Positions 25,943 to 35,010 of a DNA stretch of 59,603 nt are shown here, piece after piece; the first letter of the stretch is position 1; the number at the start of each line of letters is the position of its first letter. A model generated the notes under the pieces. That model saw nothing but the letters and a program-made list of their open reading frames with translations. It did no database searches and was not told the DNA's origin. The position numbers and the translations under genes were made by a program. The DNA is from Gammaproteobacteria bacterium (GTDB lineage: Bacteria > Pseudomonadota > Gammaproteobacteria > Steroidobacterales > Rariloculaceae): the NCBI GenBank assembly GCA_022820625.1, contig JAJEFE010000035.1, positions 1 to 59,603 of the forward strand. The letters run 5' to 3'.

Positions 25943-26869
25943 ATGCATTTCAATCGCTTCGATCTGAATCTGCTCGTGGCACTGGACGCACTGCTGGAGG
26001 AAAAGAACGTCACACGCGCAGCGGAGAGGTTGTACATGTCCCAACCCGCCATGAGCGGTGCGCTGCAGCGGCTGCGGGAACGCTTCAATGATCCTTTGTT
26101 GATACGGGTGGGCAGGAAAATGGAGTTGACGCCACGAGCCAGGACGCTGATCGAGCCGGTTCGGGAGATTTTGCTTCAGGTACAGAATACCATTGATGTC
26201 GAACCGGAATTCGACCCATCGACGGCCAGAAGGTCGTTTACGGTGCTGATGAGCGACTACGTGGCAACCGTACTCTTACCCGAGGTGATTCGCCGAATCT
26301 CGACCAGGGCGCCCGGCATCAAGATCCAGGTCGCGACGCTGGGCGGGCGCGATCATGAGCAGATTGAAACCGGCCGGGCCGACTTGATGATCCGGGCCCG
26401 CGTCGACCCGAGAATCGAATCGACGCTCATCTCGGAGAACCTGAATGTCGATGAGCTGTTCGACGACGACTGGGTTTGCGTAACCGACGCCAACAACTCG
26501 GCGATCGGCGAAGAATTGACGCTGGAGGAGTACGCGAGCCTGCCGCATGTTTCTCATGACTTCGGTCGACGGACACCCATGCTGGAAGAAATTTCCCACG
26601 CTCAGATTTCGCTGGACCTCGATGTGTGCGCCGCGGCCCCGAATTTCACGACGCTGATGTTCATGTTGCCGGGTACCCAGTTGCTCGCCCTTATTCCGCG
26701 GCGCCTGGCGCAGACTTTGTCCAGGCACATCGATGTCAGGATGATGAGTCCGCCTGTCGATCTTCCGCGTCTGGATGAGGTGTTGATCTGGCACAACCGT
26801 CACGAACTCGATGCAGGTCACGCGTGGCTGCGGGGCGCGTTCATGGAATCCGCGGGCGAGCTGGACTGA
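25943..26869 (+). CDS. LysR-family regulator (NodD/PcaQ-like N-terminus)
   Basis: A 308-residue LysR regulator. ATG 25943 (MHFNRFDLNLLVALDALL) follows GGGGGAC and gives the typical N-terminus of the NodD-like LysR branch. The helix-turn-helix covers about 20-60 (VTRAAERLYMSQPAMSGALQ). The effector domain follows from about 90. It is divergent from one EthD-like paralogue and convergent with the other, so it probably controls both plus the FAD oxidoreductase gene. Effector unknown. Confidence 0.9.
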   Translation: MHFNRFDLNLLVALDALLEEKNVTRAAERLYMSQPAMSGALQRLRERFNDPLLIRVGRKMELTPRARTLIEPVREILLQVQNTIDVEPEFDPSTARRSFTVLMSDYVATVLLPEVIRRISTRAPGIKIQVATLGGRDHEQIETGRADLMIRARVDPRIESTLISENLNVDELFDDDWVCVTDANNSAIGEELTLEEYASLPHVSHDFGRRTPMLEEISHAQISLDLDVCAAAPNFTTLMFMLPGTQLLALIPRRLAQTLSRHIDVRMMSPPVDLPRLDEVLIWHNRHELDAGHAWLRGAFMESAGELD

Positions 26870-26921
26870 CACGGCAGATCGAAAACAGGTACCGTCCGTA
26901 TACGAGGCCGGTTGTGTGCTC

Positions 26922-26945
26922 AAGCGCATCTCTCGGCATGCGCTT
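26922..26945. terminator. Hairpin between convergent genes
   Basis: AAGCGCAT and ATGCGCTT form a perfect 8-bp stem around an 8-nt loop, between the LysR stop and the convergent EthD-like stop. A bidirectional terminator is plausible, but the T tract is lacking. Confidence 0.45.
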
Positions 26946-26954
26946 GCAGAAACG

Positions 26955-27728
26955 TCAAAAGTAACGAAGGCTTCGTTGCCGGAGCAAGTCCTGGTCCGGC
27001 CGCTCGAGCAAAAAGGTACTGATGAATTCCTCTCCCGGCACCAGGAACGGATAGCTGTTGCCGGATGCCCAGGGAGCGGGCGTGTAGGCGGGGGCATTCG
27101 TCGCGATGGAGTCAACCCAGCCGTCGTCATTTTTGTACCAGAGCTCCGACAGCCTGTGCCACGACTTCGTCAGCAAGGGCGGCAGCTTCTCCAGGAATGG
27201 GCGTTGTTTGCTCGAACCGGGAATGGCCGTGCCCGGTATTGCCTTGTGGCTGAAAAACCGGGTCAGTCCGGGCTGCTCACAAACTTGAGGAACATGGACG
27301 TTCAGATACCAGTCTTCCGCCTCCACCACCGGCACACCGTCCGGGTAACGAAAAAGGGTCACCCAGCGCAGGATTGTCCTGTCGGAATGACGCAGGTCGG
27401 CACCCAGGAAGTCATCGGTTGGTTCCCCCGGGACGTTCGTTACGGCCACGTCCATGTACCCGGGCTGTGGCGAGAACGACAGGAGCCCTTTGACGCCGCG
27501 TCGCTCTTCGGGGCTGCGGACCCAGTTCTCATGGACGCGGTAATTGATATAGCCATACGCTTCTGCCCCGGGTGGCGGCGGCACCGGGCGGTACAGCACG
27601 TACCGAGTCAGCCAGGGCGCCTGCGCGCAGACCTCGGGGCAATGCCGTTCGGCAAACCAGCGCTCCAGCGCCGGCCGGTCGTTATTGTCGGGCAGATGAT
27701 GAAATATGACGAGTTTGCTGGCGTTCAT
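26955..27728 (-). CDS. EthD-like duplicated alpha/beta-barrel protein (paralogue 2)
   Basis: A 257-residue protein with a visible internal duplication. ERWFAERHCPEVCAQ..WLTRY in the first half matches EDWYLNVHVPQVCEQPGLTR in the second half (shared W, H, P, VC, Q, LTR). This suggests two fused ferredoxin-like (EthD/ABM) domains forming a pseudo-dimer. It is the paralogue of 25021-25821. Its ATG directly abuts the stop of the FAD oxidoreductase gene (TGAATG), so the two are co-translated. A shared substrate, perhaps an aromatic or polyene compound, is inferred. Confidence 0.65.
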   Translation of the reverse strand: MNASKLVIFHHLPDNNDRPALERWFAERHCPEVCAQAPWLTRYVLYRPVPPPPGAEAYGYINYRVHENWVRSPEERRGVKGLLSFSPQPGYMDVAVTNVPGEPTDDFLGADLRHSDRTILRWVTLFRYPDGVPVVEAEDWYLNVHVPQVCEQPGLTRFFSHKAIPGTAIPGSSKQRPFLEKLPPLLTKSWHRLSELWYKNDDGWVDSIATNAPAYTPAPWASGNSYPFLVPGEEFISTFLLERPDQDLLRQRSLRYF

Positions 27729-29591
27729 TCAGTTTCGCCGGAACGGCATGGTGATGAGGAACAACAGCTTGCCCAGGTTGAGCAGCTTCATGCCCTTGCG
27801 CAGATCGCGCGGTTGCAACCTGGCGGTCATGGGCATTGTGCCGAACGTCTTGCCCCTGATAACGAGCGTGTTGTCATCGCGGCCGATCTCGCTGATGGAC
27901 ATCAATTCTTCATCGTTGGCATCGTATAGCCGCATATTCGAGTCGTCGTCGGTACCACCAGGTGCCGGCGTCGACGGAATTGAAACCGTTTTCGTCGAAT
28001 CGTCGCCCGACCCGCTCCCGAAAGTTCGGTCAAAATCCATGCCCAGGTCGTCAAACATCTTGATGGCCGTGGCTCGACCCGCCCCGAATACGCCACCACC
28101 CGGGTGCTGGAACGGGCCGACCAGATACAGCCGCTCCACGCCCGGAACCGTGAATTGACCGAGGTCCGGGGTTGGACGGTGACCGAGCGACTGGTACATG
28201 AACGGCGCGCAGCCGTGAACGTCGCCCTGAACGAAACTTGTGGGGCTTTCCCGCTCGTGATCGAGCGGCGACCGGACGACGCGGGCAAGGATGTTGTCGT
28301 CGGTCAGATTCGTGAAGAATCTGCGATAGTGATCGAGATTCTGGTCAGCGCACTGCTCCTTGTATTCGTCCCATCTCGCCGCGCCGCCTTCTCGCAGATT
28401 GTAGGGCGCGAAACACACGCCGTAGAAGACGCCACCGCCTTCCGGCGCGCGGGTTGGATCGTTGACCGCGTTGTCGCCACCGGCAATCAGCCGCCGTTCC
28501 GGAACATTGCCCCGGCGCAGTTCATCGTAATCGGCAAGCAGTCTGTCCAGGTTATCGTCGGCGACGAGTTCGGTCATCACGGCGCCTTCGCCATCCTCGG
28601 CCCGGAGCCGGGCGCGCTCTTTCAGCGCCATATGCGTCAACAGGAGGGAGAAGGTCGATAGCGTGACATTTTCGGCCCGCTCGAGAACAGGTTCCGGCAC
28701 ACCGTCAACGAACTTGCGCAAGACATAGGGGTGAATCGCGCCGATGACACCGTCTTTCGCATGGTATCGCTCGCCGGAGACCAGTTCGAGTCCGGTCGCC
28801 CGGCCGGAGCTGACCAGGACGCGGCTGACTTCGGCATTGCAACGGACCTCGCCGCCGCAGTGCTCGATGCAACGTACCAGCGCTTCCGACAACTCGCCCG
28901 AACCCCCTACGGGCTGCGAGACGCCAAAAGTATGGATGATTCCGGGCATCAGGAATGCGCCCATTCCCGTGCCGAGTTCATCCGGCATCTGCAGGTTCTC
29001 GGTGACCATCCTAACGATGTGCAGTTTCATCAGGTCGCTTTCGAAATACCGGTCGACCACGTCCAGGGCACTGCGCGACATGATGTCGAGCAGGAATCGG
29101 CCTTCGTCGCTCTGGTCCATCATGGCGGCGAATGCCCCGAACGGCGAGGGCGGCGAGTACAACCCCGACGTCAGCATGGGGAGCGCTTTCTGGCTTGCCT
29201 GTACGAACTTTCGGTACGCTTCGGCGTCCCTTGGCGAAAACGCGGCGATTCCCTCGCAGGTGCGATCGAGATCCCTCCAGGCGCGTATGACCCGGCCATC
29301 CTCGAAGACCGTTGCCCAGGGCAGTTCGGGGTAGTGATACTTCAGGCCGAATTCGCCGAGAAGACCCAGTTCGTCGTCACGCAACAGCGGGTTGCCCTGG
29401 AGCATGATGTGCACTGTGCTGTGCTCATCGTGCCGGTAACCGGGCAGCGTCAGTTCCCGCGTGGCGACTCCGCCACCGTAGTAGGACTTGCGCTCCAACA
29501 CCAGCACACTCTTGCCGGCTCTGGCCAGGTAGGCGGCCGCGACAAGCCCATTGTGGCCTGCGCCCATTACAGCAACATCATATTCCGCCAT
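27729..29591 (-). CDS. FAD-dependent oxidoreductase, phytoene-desaturase/PYROXD2-like
   Basis: A 620-residue flavoprotein. The N-terminal Rossmann motif VMGAGHNGLVAAAYLARAG is followed by ERKSYYGGGVATREL. A C-terminal FAD segment GGGVFGAGRATAIKMFDDLG lies near 505-525. The family includes carotenoid desaturases and PYROXD2-like proteins. About 95 further residues form a C-terminal extension (Ser/Asp linker, then YDANDEEL and FGTMPMTARLQP, then a hydrophobic end), which may be a separate small domain or membrane anchor. It is coupled to the EthD-like gene downstream. The physiological substrate is unknown. Confidence 0.82.
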   Translation of the reverse strand: MAEYDVAVMGAGHNGLVAAAYLARAGKSVLVLERKSYYGGGVATRELTLPGYRHDEHSTVHIMLQGNPLLRDDELGLLGEFGLKYHYPELPWATVFEDGRVIRAWRDLDRTCEGIAAFSPRDAEAYRKFVQASQKALPMLTSGLYSPPSPFGAFAAMMDQSDEGRFLLDIMSRSALDVVDRYFESDLMKLHIVRMVTENLQMPDELGTGMGAFLMPGIIHTFGVSQPVGGSGELSEALVRCIEHCGGEVRCNAEVSRVLVSSGRATGLELVSGERYHAKDGVIGAIHPYVLRKFVDGVPEPVLERAENVTLSTFSLLLTHMALKERARLRAEDGEGAVMTELVADDNLDRLLADYDELRRGNVPERRLIAGGDNAVNDPTRAPEGGGVFYGVCFAPYNLREGGAARWDEYKEQCADQNLDHYRRFFTNLTDDNILARVVRSPLDHERESPTSFVQGDVHGCAPFMYQSLGHRPTPDLGQFTVPGVERLYLVGPFQHPGGGVFGAGRATAIKMFDDLGMDFDRTFGSGSGDDSTKTVSIPSTPAPGGTDDDSNMRLYDANDEELMSISEIGRDDNTLVIRGKTFGTMPMTARLQPRDLRKGMKLLNLGKLLFLITMPFRRN

Positions 29592-29626
29592 ATTCAGGCC
29601 CTTCAGCGATTCCGCAGTCCAACGCC

Positions 29627-29737
29627 CTGAAAATTCAGCTTGTCGCTGCCATTCAGCAACAGAATTTCGCGTACTTCAACGGGGGGCGCCACGTCATGAC
29701 CGAGTTCCTCGACGAGACGAAGAAATGGCCGCACTGA
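29627..29737 (+). pseudogene. Probable 3' gene remnant
   Basis: An open stretch without start codon reads LKIQLVAAIQQQNFAYFNGG and then VMTEFLDETKKWPH before TGA at 29735-29737. Composition and hydrophobic pattern look protein-like, yet only about 36 residues remain and there is no ribosome site or domain. The reading frame also continues upstream over the neighbouring gene's start without a start codon. I take it as the tail of a lost plus-strand gene. Parent family not recognised. Confidence 0.35.
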
Positions 29738-29801
29738 GCCGGCGTCTGGCGGAAAACCTCAGCAAGTCGCGGCGCGCTCGAATTTCATCGTGAGGTACCG
29801 G

Positions 29802-32372
29802 TCAGAAATTCACCGTAAGCCCAACGCCGTATGTACGCGGGGGCGCCAGCGTCACGTACTCCGCCCCTCCGCCGAACGGAGGACCGTAGTTGGTCTGCAC
29901 CGCCTCGTTACCGATATTTCGCACGTAGCCGTATACGGACCACATGTTGTCGGCCGAGGCCCAATTCAGATAGGCGTTGTACAGCCCGTAGCCGTCCTGA
30001 ACGGACTTGCCGGGATTGGCGATGTTTGCACCCGGGGCGCCGCCCAACGACCAGTATTCGCTGCGGTGTTCGGCGTTCAGGCTCACGGTCAGGTCACTGC
30101 CGCCCGCCAACTGGAAGATATGACTGTAGGTCAGGTTGACCATCGTCTCGGGAGAGTTTTGCAGGACCAGACCATCGTATGACGCATTGAGCGCGGAAAG
30201 GTTGTTGTACATCGACGAGACCGCGCCCGCGTCCATGAAGCCGGCCCTGTTCATTGCCGCTTCGAAGTCCGCTTGGGTTGGAAGGCCGGACGGAGCCGTT
30301 GTGATCGAGTCCAGCAATTCCATGGTCAGGTCCAGCCGATCGAAGTCCGTTAACAGCCAGTTCAGCTCGATATCGACCCCTGAGCTGATGAGGTCCGGAA
30401 CCGTCGATGCCAGTATCTGGTAGCAGGCATAGCCGGTGCCCGGATCGTAAAACGACGGGTTCGGGAACGGAAAGGCCGAACATGCAGGGAACGGCGGCGC
30501 GAACTGCGGGTTGATCTCTACACCCACGCTGCCGTCCAGCATTCGGTCATGGTATTCGGAATCGAAATATTCGATATTGAATTGCAGCCGATTCTGGAGC
30601 CAGCGGCTCTTGTAACCGACGGTAAACTGATCGAGCGTTTCCGCTACCGTGCCTTCAGGGGCGAACCCAAAGATGTTGCCTGCCTGGTACCCGGTGCCGA
30701 AAACCGCGTACGCCATCGAGTTACCGTCTGTAAGGTCGTATTCAACACCAATCCGGTAGGTCACGTCGTCCCAGGACCTCGAACCGGTTCTCGCAGGCGG
30801 ATAACCTTGGGGTCCGGGGCCCGCGCTGTCTCCCGGAGTGTCCGAGTGGTTCAGGAATGACTTTTCGTCGTCGCTTTGACGAACGCCCGCAACGATGCGC
30901 AGCACATCCGTTACCGGAAAAGCGCCGTTCACATATGCGGAAAACGTTTCGTGTGCGTTGTTGTCGAACGACCAGCAATAGGCGCTCTCGGTCACGCTGA
31001 CCGCGGGGCAGAACGGCCCGGCGCCAAACCCGGGGAAACCGGCCGAACGAAATGTTCCGTCAAACTCCGTGTCGTAGTAGTACAGGCCCGCGAGCCACTC
31101 AAATGGCGCGTCCGGGGAAGACGTCAACTGTAGATCGACCTGGGTAGTCTCCTGCCTTCGGTCCTCGCTTCGCCAGTCGGTGCCACGGGGCGGTTCTTCG
31201 GACCGGAAGTGCGCCTTCTGGAACGACGGCTCTATGCTCAGCGTACCGATACCCGTAGTCCATTGGATGTCCGCGCTGTATTGGTCGATGGTTGTGTTCC
31301 GGAATGGACTGTTCGGCCAGGAATCAGCCGGGTATCCATCGTCCCAGGGGTCGGACCGGTCTCTGTAGGACGTGCCATCGTTGATATGGCCGTACAACTC
31401 GCCCATGGTCACGTCGTAACAGGGTGACGGTGTGCATCCGCCACCGGGCGGACCACCGGGCGGAGGGGGCGGTGGCGGCGGTGGGCCGGGCGGACCGCCG
31501 GGCGGAGGGGGCGGAGGAGGCGGAGCAGGGGGCCGCAGAGGATCCCGATCCTGGTTGTACGACTCCCAGTAACCGCCATACGTCAGCACACTCGTGTCGA
31601 CCCCATTGCCGCCGATCGTGTTTTGCGACGCCGTCAACACGATGTTCACGTCGTCGGCTGGCTGTACGCGATACTTGATCCGGTAGTTCGACAAATCCGA
31701 GTCGCCGGCGCCGGATGAGATGTAACCGTTCCTCTGCACATCGGAATAGGCGATACGAATTGCCTGGTTGTCGGCCAGTGGAACATTGACTACGCCTTCG
31801 AAACTGGCCAGGTCAAAACTACCGATTTCCAGTGAGCCGTTACCTTCGAATTCGAACACCGGATCATTCGAAACCAGGCTCACGGCGCCGGCCAGCGACG
31901 CAGCGCCAAGCGTTGTGCTTTGCGTACCGCGCATCACCTCGACCTGCTGCAGGTCCAGCGATCCACCGCGTACCGTTTCGCCGCGATTCTGGTAAACGCC
32001 ATCGATAAGAACGGCCACGACGGGTGTGCCCGTACCTGGAGGCGGCGGCCCGGAACCAACGCCGATTCCTCTCAGGAAGAAGGAGTCGCCAACCTGGCTC
32101 CCCTGCGAGGCCACTCCCACGACGCCACGCATAATCTCGTCGATGCGCCTCTTGCCTTCCGCCCTCAGTTGTTCGCCGGTGAATACCTGAATGGACATGG
32201 AAGTCTTCTGCAGGTCCGCCTCACGCTTCTCGGCGGTGACGACGATCTCCTCGAGCGCCGCGCCATCGCCCTCCTGGGCCGGCAAACTCGAGGTGTGCAA
32301 CACGCCAAAAGCTGCCGCGACGGTGATTGCGCCATTCAGCAGACGCCTCAGCCGTATTGGTAGATTCGTCAT
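29802..32372 (-). CDS. TonB-dependent receptor with very Pro/Gly-rich extracellular insert
   Basis: An 856-residue receptor. I start at ATG 32372 (MTNLPIRLRRLL), which yields a proper signal peptide (to LPAQ); an upstream ATG at 32399 is possible. LEEIVVTAEKREAD marks the mature N-terminus, MRGTQSTTLGAASLAG is a variant of the plug motif, and the chain ends in GLTVNF. A predicted loop (DNA about 31430-31545) is almost wholly Pro and Gly and ends in GCTPSPC, whose two cysteines could close the loop. Ligand unknown. Confidence 0.9.
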   Translation of the reverse strand: MTNLPIRLRRLLNGAITVAAAFGVLHTSSLPAQEGDGAALEEIVVTAEKREADLQKTSMSIQVFTGEQLRAEGKRRIDEIMRGVVGVASQGSQVGDSFFLRGIGVGSGPPPPGTGTPVVAVLIDGVYQNRGETVRGGSLDLQQVEVMRGTQSTTLGAASLAGAVSLVSNDPVFEFEGNGSLEIGSFDLASFEGVVNVPLADNQAIRIAYSDVQRNGYISSGAGDSDLSNYRIKYRVQPADDVNIVLTASQNTIGGNGVDTSVLTYGGYWESYNQDRDPLRPPAPPPPPPPPGGPPGPPPPPPPPPGGPPGGGCTPSPCYDVTMGELYGHINDGTSYRDRSDPWDDGYPADSWPNSPFRNTTIDQYSADIQWTTGIGTLSIEPSFQKAHFRSEEPPRGTDWRSEDRRQETTQVDLQLTSSPDAPFEWLAGLYYYDTEFDGTFRSAGFPGFGAGPFCPAVSVTESAYCWSFDNNAHETFSAYVNGAFPVTDVLRIVAGVRQSDDEKSFLNHSDTPGDSAGPGPQGYPPARTGSRSWDDVTYRIGVEYDLTDGNSMAYAVFGTGYQAGNIFGFAPEGTVAETLDQFTVGYKSRWLQNRLQFNIEYFDSEYHDRMLDGSVGVEINPQFAPPFPACSAFPFPNPSFYDPGTGYACYQILASTVPDLISSGVDIELNWLLTDFDRLDLTMELLDSITTAPSGLPTQADFEAAMNRAGFMDAGAVSSMYNNLSALNASYDGLVLQNSPETMVNLTYSHIFQLAGGSDLTVSLNAEHRSEYWSLGGAPGANIANPGKSVQDGYGLYNAYLNWASADNMWSVYGYVRNIGNEAVQTNYGPPFGGGAEYVTLAPPRTYGVGLTVNF

Positions 32373-32673
32373 TTGTATCTCGCTGAGTTTTTCGATCATC
32401 AATCGAACATGCTCCGCGATTTGCAAACAGTTATCCAATCGTGGATTCCGATAGCTACTATCGCATCCACCAATAGGGAGGGTCCGGTCCAGTGACCCGA
32501 TATTCTCCGCAAAACTCTCCGCAAGTGATCGGTTGAAACGACGGCGACTGCGAAACTCAGTTTCGGCCCATTTCTACGGCGCAGGCTTGCATGGAAATAC
32601 CCACTACCCTTCGCATCGGCGCGCCGGTTGCAGGGACGAAATCTTCTGGGCGACGGTCAGGATCCGCTGGATC

Positions 32674-33720
32674 CTACTTCCAGCGGATCGCGCCACCCAC
32701 GAGACTGCGGTCCTTATTCCAGACCATTTCGTAAGCTTCGGGAATCTGCTCGACGGTGAATCGATGACTGATCAGGGGGCTGACATCGAGCGAACCATGG
32801 CGAATCAGGCTGAGGATCGCGCGGATGTCTTCGTCACTGGTCCAGACATCCCGATTCGCGTAGCGCCGCGAGCCCTCGGCGACGACCGGCGGCCATCGGT
32901 TCGAGATCGTGAGGTCCGTGCGCCGCAACGCGAATGGCTTGGAGTTCACATATGCCCCGTAGAGGACAGCGCCCTTCATCATGATGCTCTCGGTAATGTT
33001 GGGTACTATGTTGCCATGCACTGTCGACAACATGACGATTCGTCCACGTTCGCTAACGAGCTGGACCGCCTGTTCTATGGGAGCGCGCCGGCCCGTTGCC
33101 TCGAAGATGGCGGGCACGCCGCCGAGGCCAAGCCCCTCGACGATCGCGCCGAGCGCGTCGGGATCCCTCTCCGGATTGACTGCAAGGTGCACGCCGGCCT
33201 CTCGCGCCAGGTCGAGCCTCGAGTCGTCGACATCCGTAACGATGACGGGGGCCGCGCCGGATGCCAGCGCAAGCTGCGCGGTCAGGGCGCCGACCAGACC
33301 CTGGCCCATGACGAGCGCCGGCTCGCCGAGCTGCAGGCCGGCACGCCGTATGCCGTAGAGTCCGGTGTGGGCAAGATTGAAAAACGCAGCCTGTTCCATG
33401 TCGATGTCGGCCGGCGCCGGCGACACGAGCCGCTCGTCAACGACCTGGTAACTCGCATGCCTGGCGGTGGCGACGACCTTGTCGCCGGGTGCGTAGTCCG
33501 TGACGTCGCTGCCCACGGCAGAAACACTGGCAGACAGGCTGTAGCCGATGTGCTGCGGCAATGGCCGGATCAATCCTGCCATGAGTGAGTGTTCGGTACC
33601 GGGGCTGATCGTGCTGAACTCGCCTTCGAGCAGCAATTCGGTCGCACCCGGCCTGCCGACATCTTCTTCCTCGAGGACGACCTTGCCTTCGCCGGCAACC
33701 ACTGCGCAGATCGATTTCAT
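32674..33720 (-). CDS. MDR-family zinc-binding-type dehydrogenase (cytosolic)
   Basis: A 348-residue medium-chain dehydrogenase/reductase without signal peptide. The catalytic domain contains GEFSTISPGTEHSLM, and the nucleotide domain contains LVMGQGLVGALTAQLA (GxGxxG) and an acidic DVDDSRLDLA that would favour NAD. The classical Cys ligands of zinc are not evident, so zinc-free chemistry is possible. It is divergent from a signal-bearing MDR paralogue at 33820, about 100 nt apart. Substrate unknown. Confidence 0.8.
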   Translation of the reverse strand: MKSICAVVAGEGKVVLEEEDVGRPGATELLLEGEFSTISPGTEHSLMAGLIRPLPQHIGYSLSASVSAVGSDVTDYAPGDKVVATARHASYQVVDERLVSPAPADIDMEQAAFFNLAHTGLYGIRRAGLQLGEPALVMGQGLVGALTAQLALASGAAPVIVTDVDDSRLDLAREAGVHLAVNPERDPDALGAIVEGLGLGGVPAIFEATGRRAPIEQAVQLVSERGRIVMLSTVHGNIVPNITESIMMKGAVLYGAYVNSKPFALRRTDLTISNRWPPVVAEGSRRYANRDVWTSDEDIRAILSLIRHGSLDVSPLISHRFTVEQIPEAYEMVWNKDRSLVGGAIRWK

Positions 33721-33819
33721 GGCGGACAGCTTAAACCCTGTGTTTCGGCAAATGAAGAACCGATTCTTCGAAGATTGCCGCGGTTATCATTCAACGGATG
33801 CCAGGATCGGGAGAAACCT

Positions 33820-34938
33820 ATGAACCGACAGACTTTCAGGGCCGCGATGGCCTCGCTGGGCTTGATCATTGGCGGGCATGCAACGGGCCAGGTTCCCGAT
33901 GTCCAGCAAGCGATCGTCCAAGAGGGTAACGGCGGTCCCGAAGTGCTGTCGTTGCAGACCGTCCCGGTGCTTGAGCCCGGACCGGGCCAGGTTCTGATCC
34001 AGGTCCACGCCGCATCGGTCAATCCGGTCGACTGGAAGACGCGAGTAGGTTACAGCGGACGCGAAAGGCCGCTGGGCACCCCGCCCCCCGACGAGCCACC
34101 CGCGAGGATTCCCGGCTTCGATGCAGCCGGGGTTGTCGCCATGGTCGGGCCGGGCATGAGCGGTTTTGACGTTGGCGACGAGGTCTTCACGATGATCGGG
34201 AGAGTCAGCGTGGACGGATTGAATGGCGCGTATTCGCAGTATGTCATTGCCCCGGCGGACAACGTCATTGCGAAACCCGATGGACTTTCCTTTGCCGAGG
34301 CCTCCGGTATCGGCACGGTGGGACTGGCTGCGGCACGTGTGCTCAGTGACGTGGCAATCAGCCCGGGAACCAGGGTCTTCGTCAATGGAATCGCCGGTGG
34401 GGTCGGCAGTTCGGCAGCCCAGATCGCCAGGGCCAGAGGCGCCACCGTGATCGGGACTGCGTCGGAACGCCATCACAACTACCTTCGCTCCCTTGGCGTC
34501 GACCAGATCGTCGATTACACGAGAGTGGATTTCACGCAGGTGGTGGAAGCTGTTGATGTTTATGTGGAGACCGTCAATGCCGATCTCGCCACCCGCGGGC
34601 TGGCCATCGTAAGACCCGGCGGCAGTCTGGTCAGCGTCGTCGGCGGACCGGCCAACGAACTCTGTGGCGAAGCGGGCGTGATTTGCCCGAGGATGGGTCC
34701 GCCGCCGCCGGGCCCCGGTGCTCCGGGCGGTCAAGGCGACCCAGGCGGCCCAGGGAGTCCAGGCGGCGTGTCCGAGGGCGACCTGCTTCGGGATGTCGCG
34801 GAACTCGCCGAACAGGGAATGTTCAGGATCAACGTCGACGTGGCGTATCCGCTGGCCGAAGCCGCGGACGCGCAGGAATACAATCGCGAAGGGCACACCC
34901 AGGGCAAGGTCGTTCTCATCGTCATACCGGAGGAATAG
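33820..34938 (+). CDS. Signal-bearing MDR quinone-reductase-like protein
   Basis: A 372-residue protein from ATG 33820 (MNRQTF), preceded by CGGGAGA. Residues 1-24 look like a signal peptide (ASLGLIIGGHATGQVPD), unusual for an NADPH-binding enzyme. The QOR-type fold is clear: AASVNPVDWKTR, then NGIAGGVGSSAAQIARARG. Near the C-terminus a Gly/Pro collagen-like insert (MGPPPPGPGAPGGQGDPGG) interrupts the domain. Before it lies LCGEAGVIC, a C-x6-C pair also found in its paralogue at 35011. Periplasmic location would imply a non-NADPH role or a special cofactor supply. Confidence 0.78.
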   Translation: MNRQTFRAAMASLGLIIGGHATGQVPDVQQAIVQEGNGGPEVLSLQTVPVLEPGPGQVLIQVHAASVNPVDWKTRVGYSGRERPLGTPPPDEPPARIPGFDAAGVVAMVGPGMSGFDVGDEVFTMIGRVSVDGLNGAYSQYVIAPADNVIAKPDGLSFAEASGIGTVGLAAARVLSDVAISPGTRVFVNGIAGGVGSSAAQIARARGATVIGTASERHHNYLRSLGVDQIVDYTRVDFTQVVEAVDVYVETVNADLATRGLAIVRPGGSLVSVVGGPANELCGEAGVICPRMGPPPPGPGAPGGQGDPGGPGSPGGVSEGDLLRDVAELAEQGMFRINVDVAYPLAEAADAQEYNREGHTQGKVVLIVIPEE

Positions 34939-34963
34939 AGGGTTCTCCCCAGTGGCAATGAAC

Positions 34964-34998
34964 CGGCCGGAGACTTTCGAAACCTGCTCCTCCGGCCG
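34964..34998. terminator. Inverted repeat between convergent MDR genes
   Basis: CGGCCGGAG and CTCCGGCCG form a 9-bp stem with a 17-nt loop, 26 nt after one stop and 13 nt before the other. A bidirectional terminator is plausible. Confidence 0.5.
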
Positions 34999-35010
34999 TT
35001 CCGACCCGAG

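Noticed and set aside
31430..31545. CRISPR or DNA tandem repeat array in the GC-rich loop
   Set aside because: The repeats are in frame within a receptor, of unequal length and without spacers.
32674..33720. Signal peptide on the third MDR protein
   Set aside because: The N-terminus MKSICAVVAGEGKVVL goes directly into the first beta-strand of the fold, so it is cytosolic, unlike its two neighbours.
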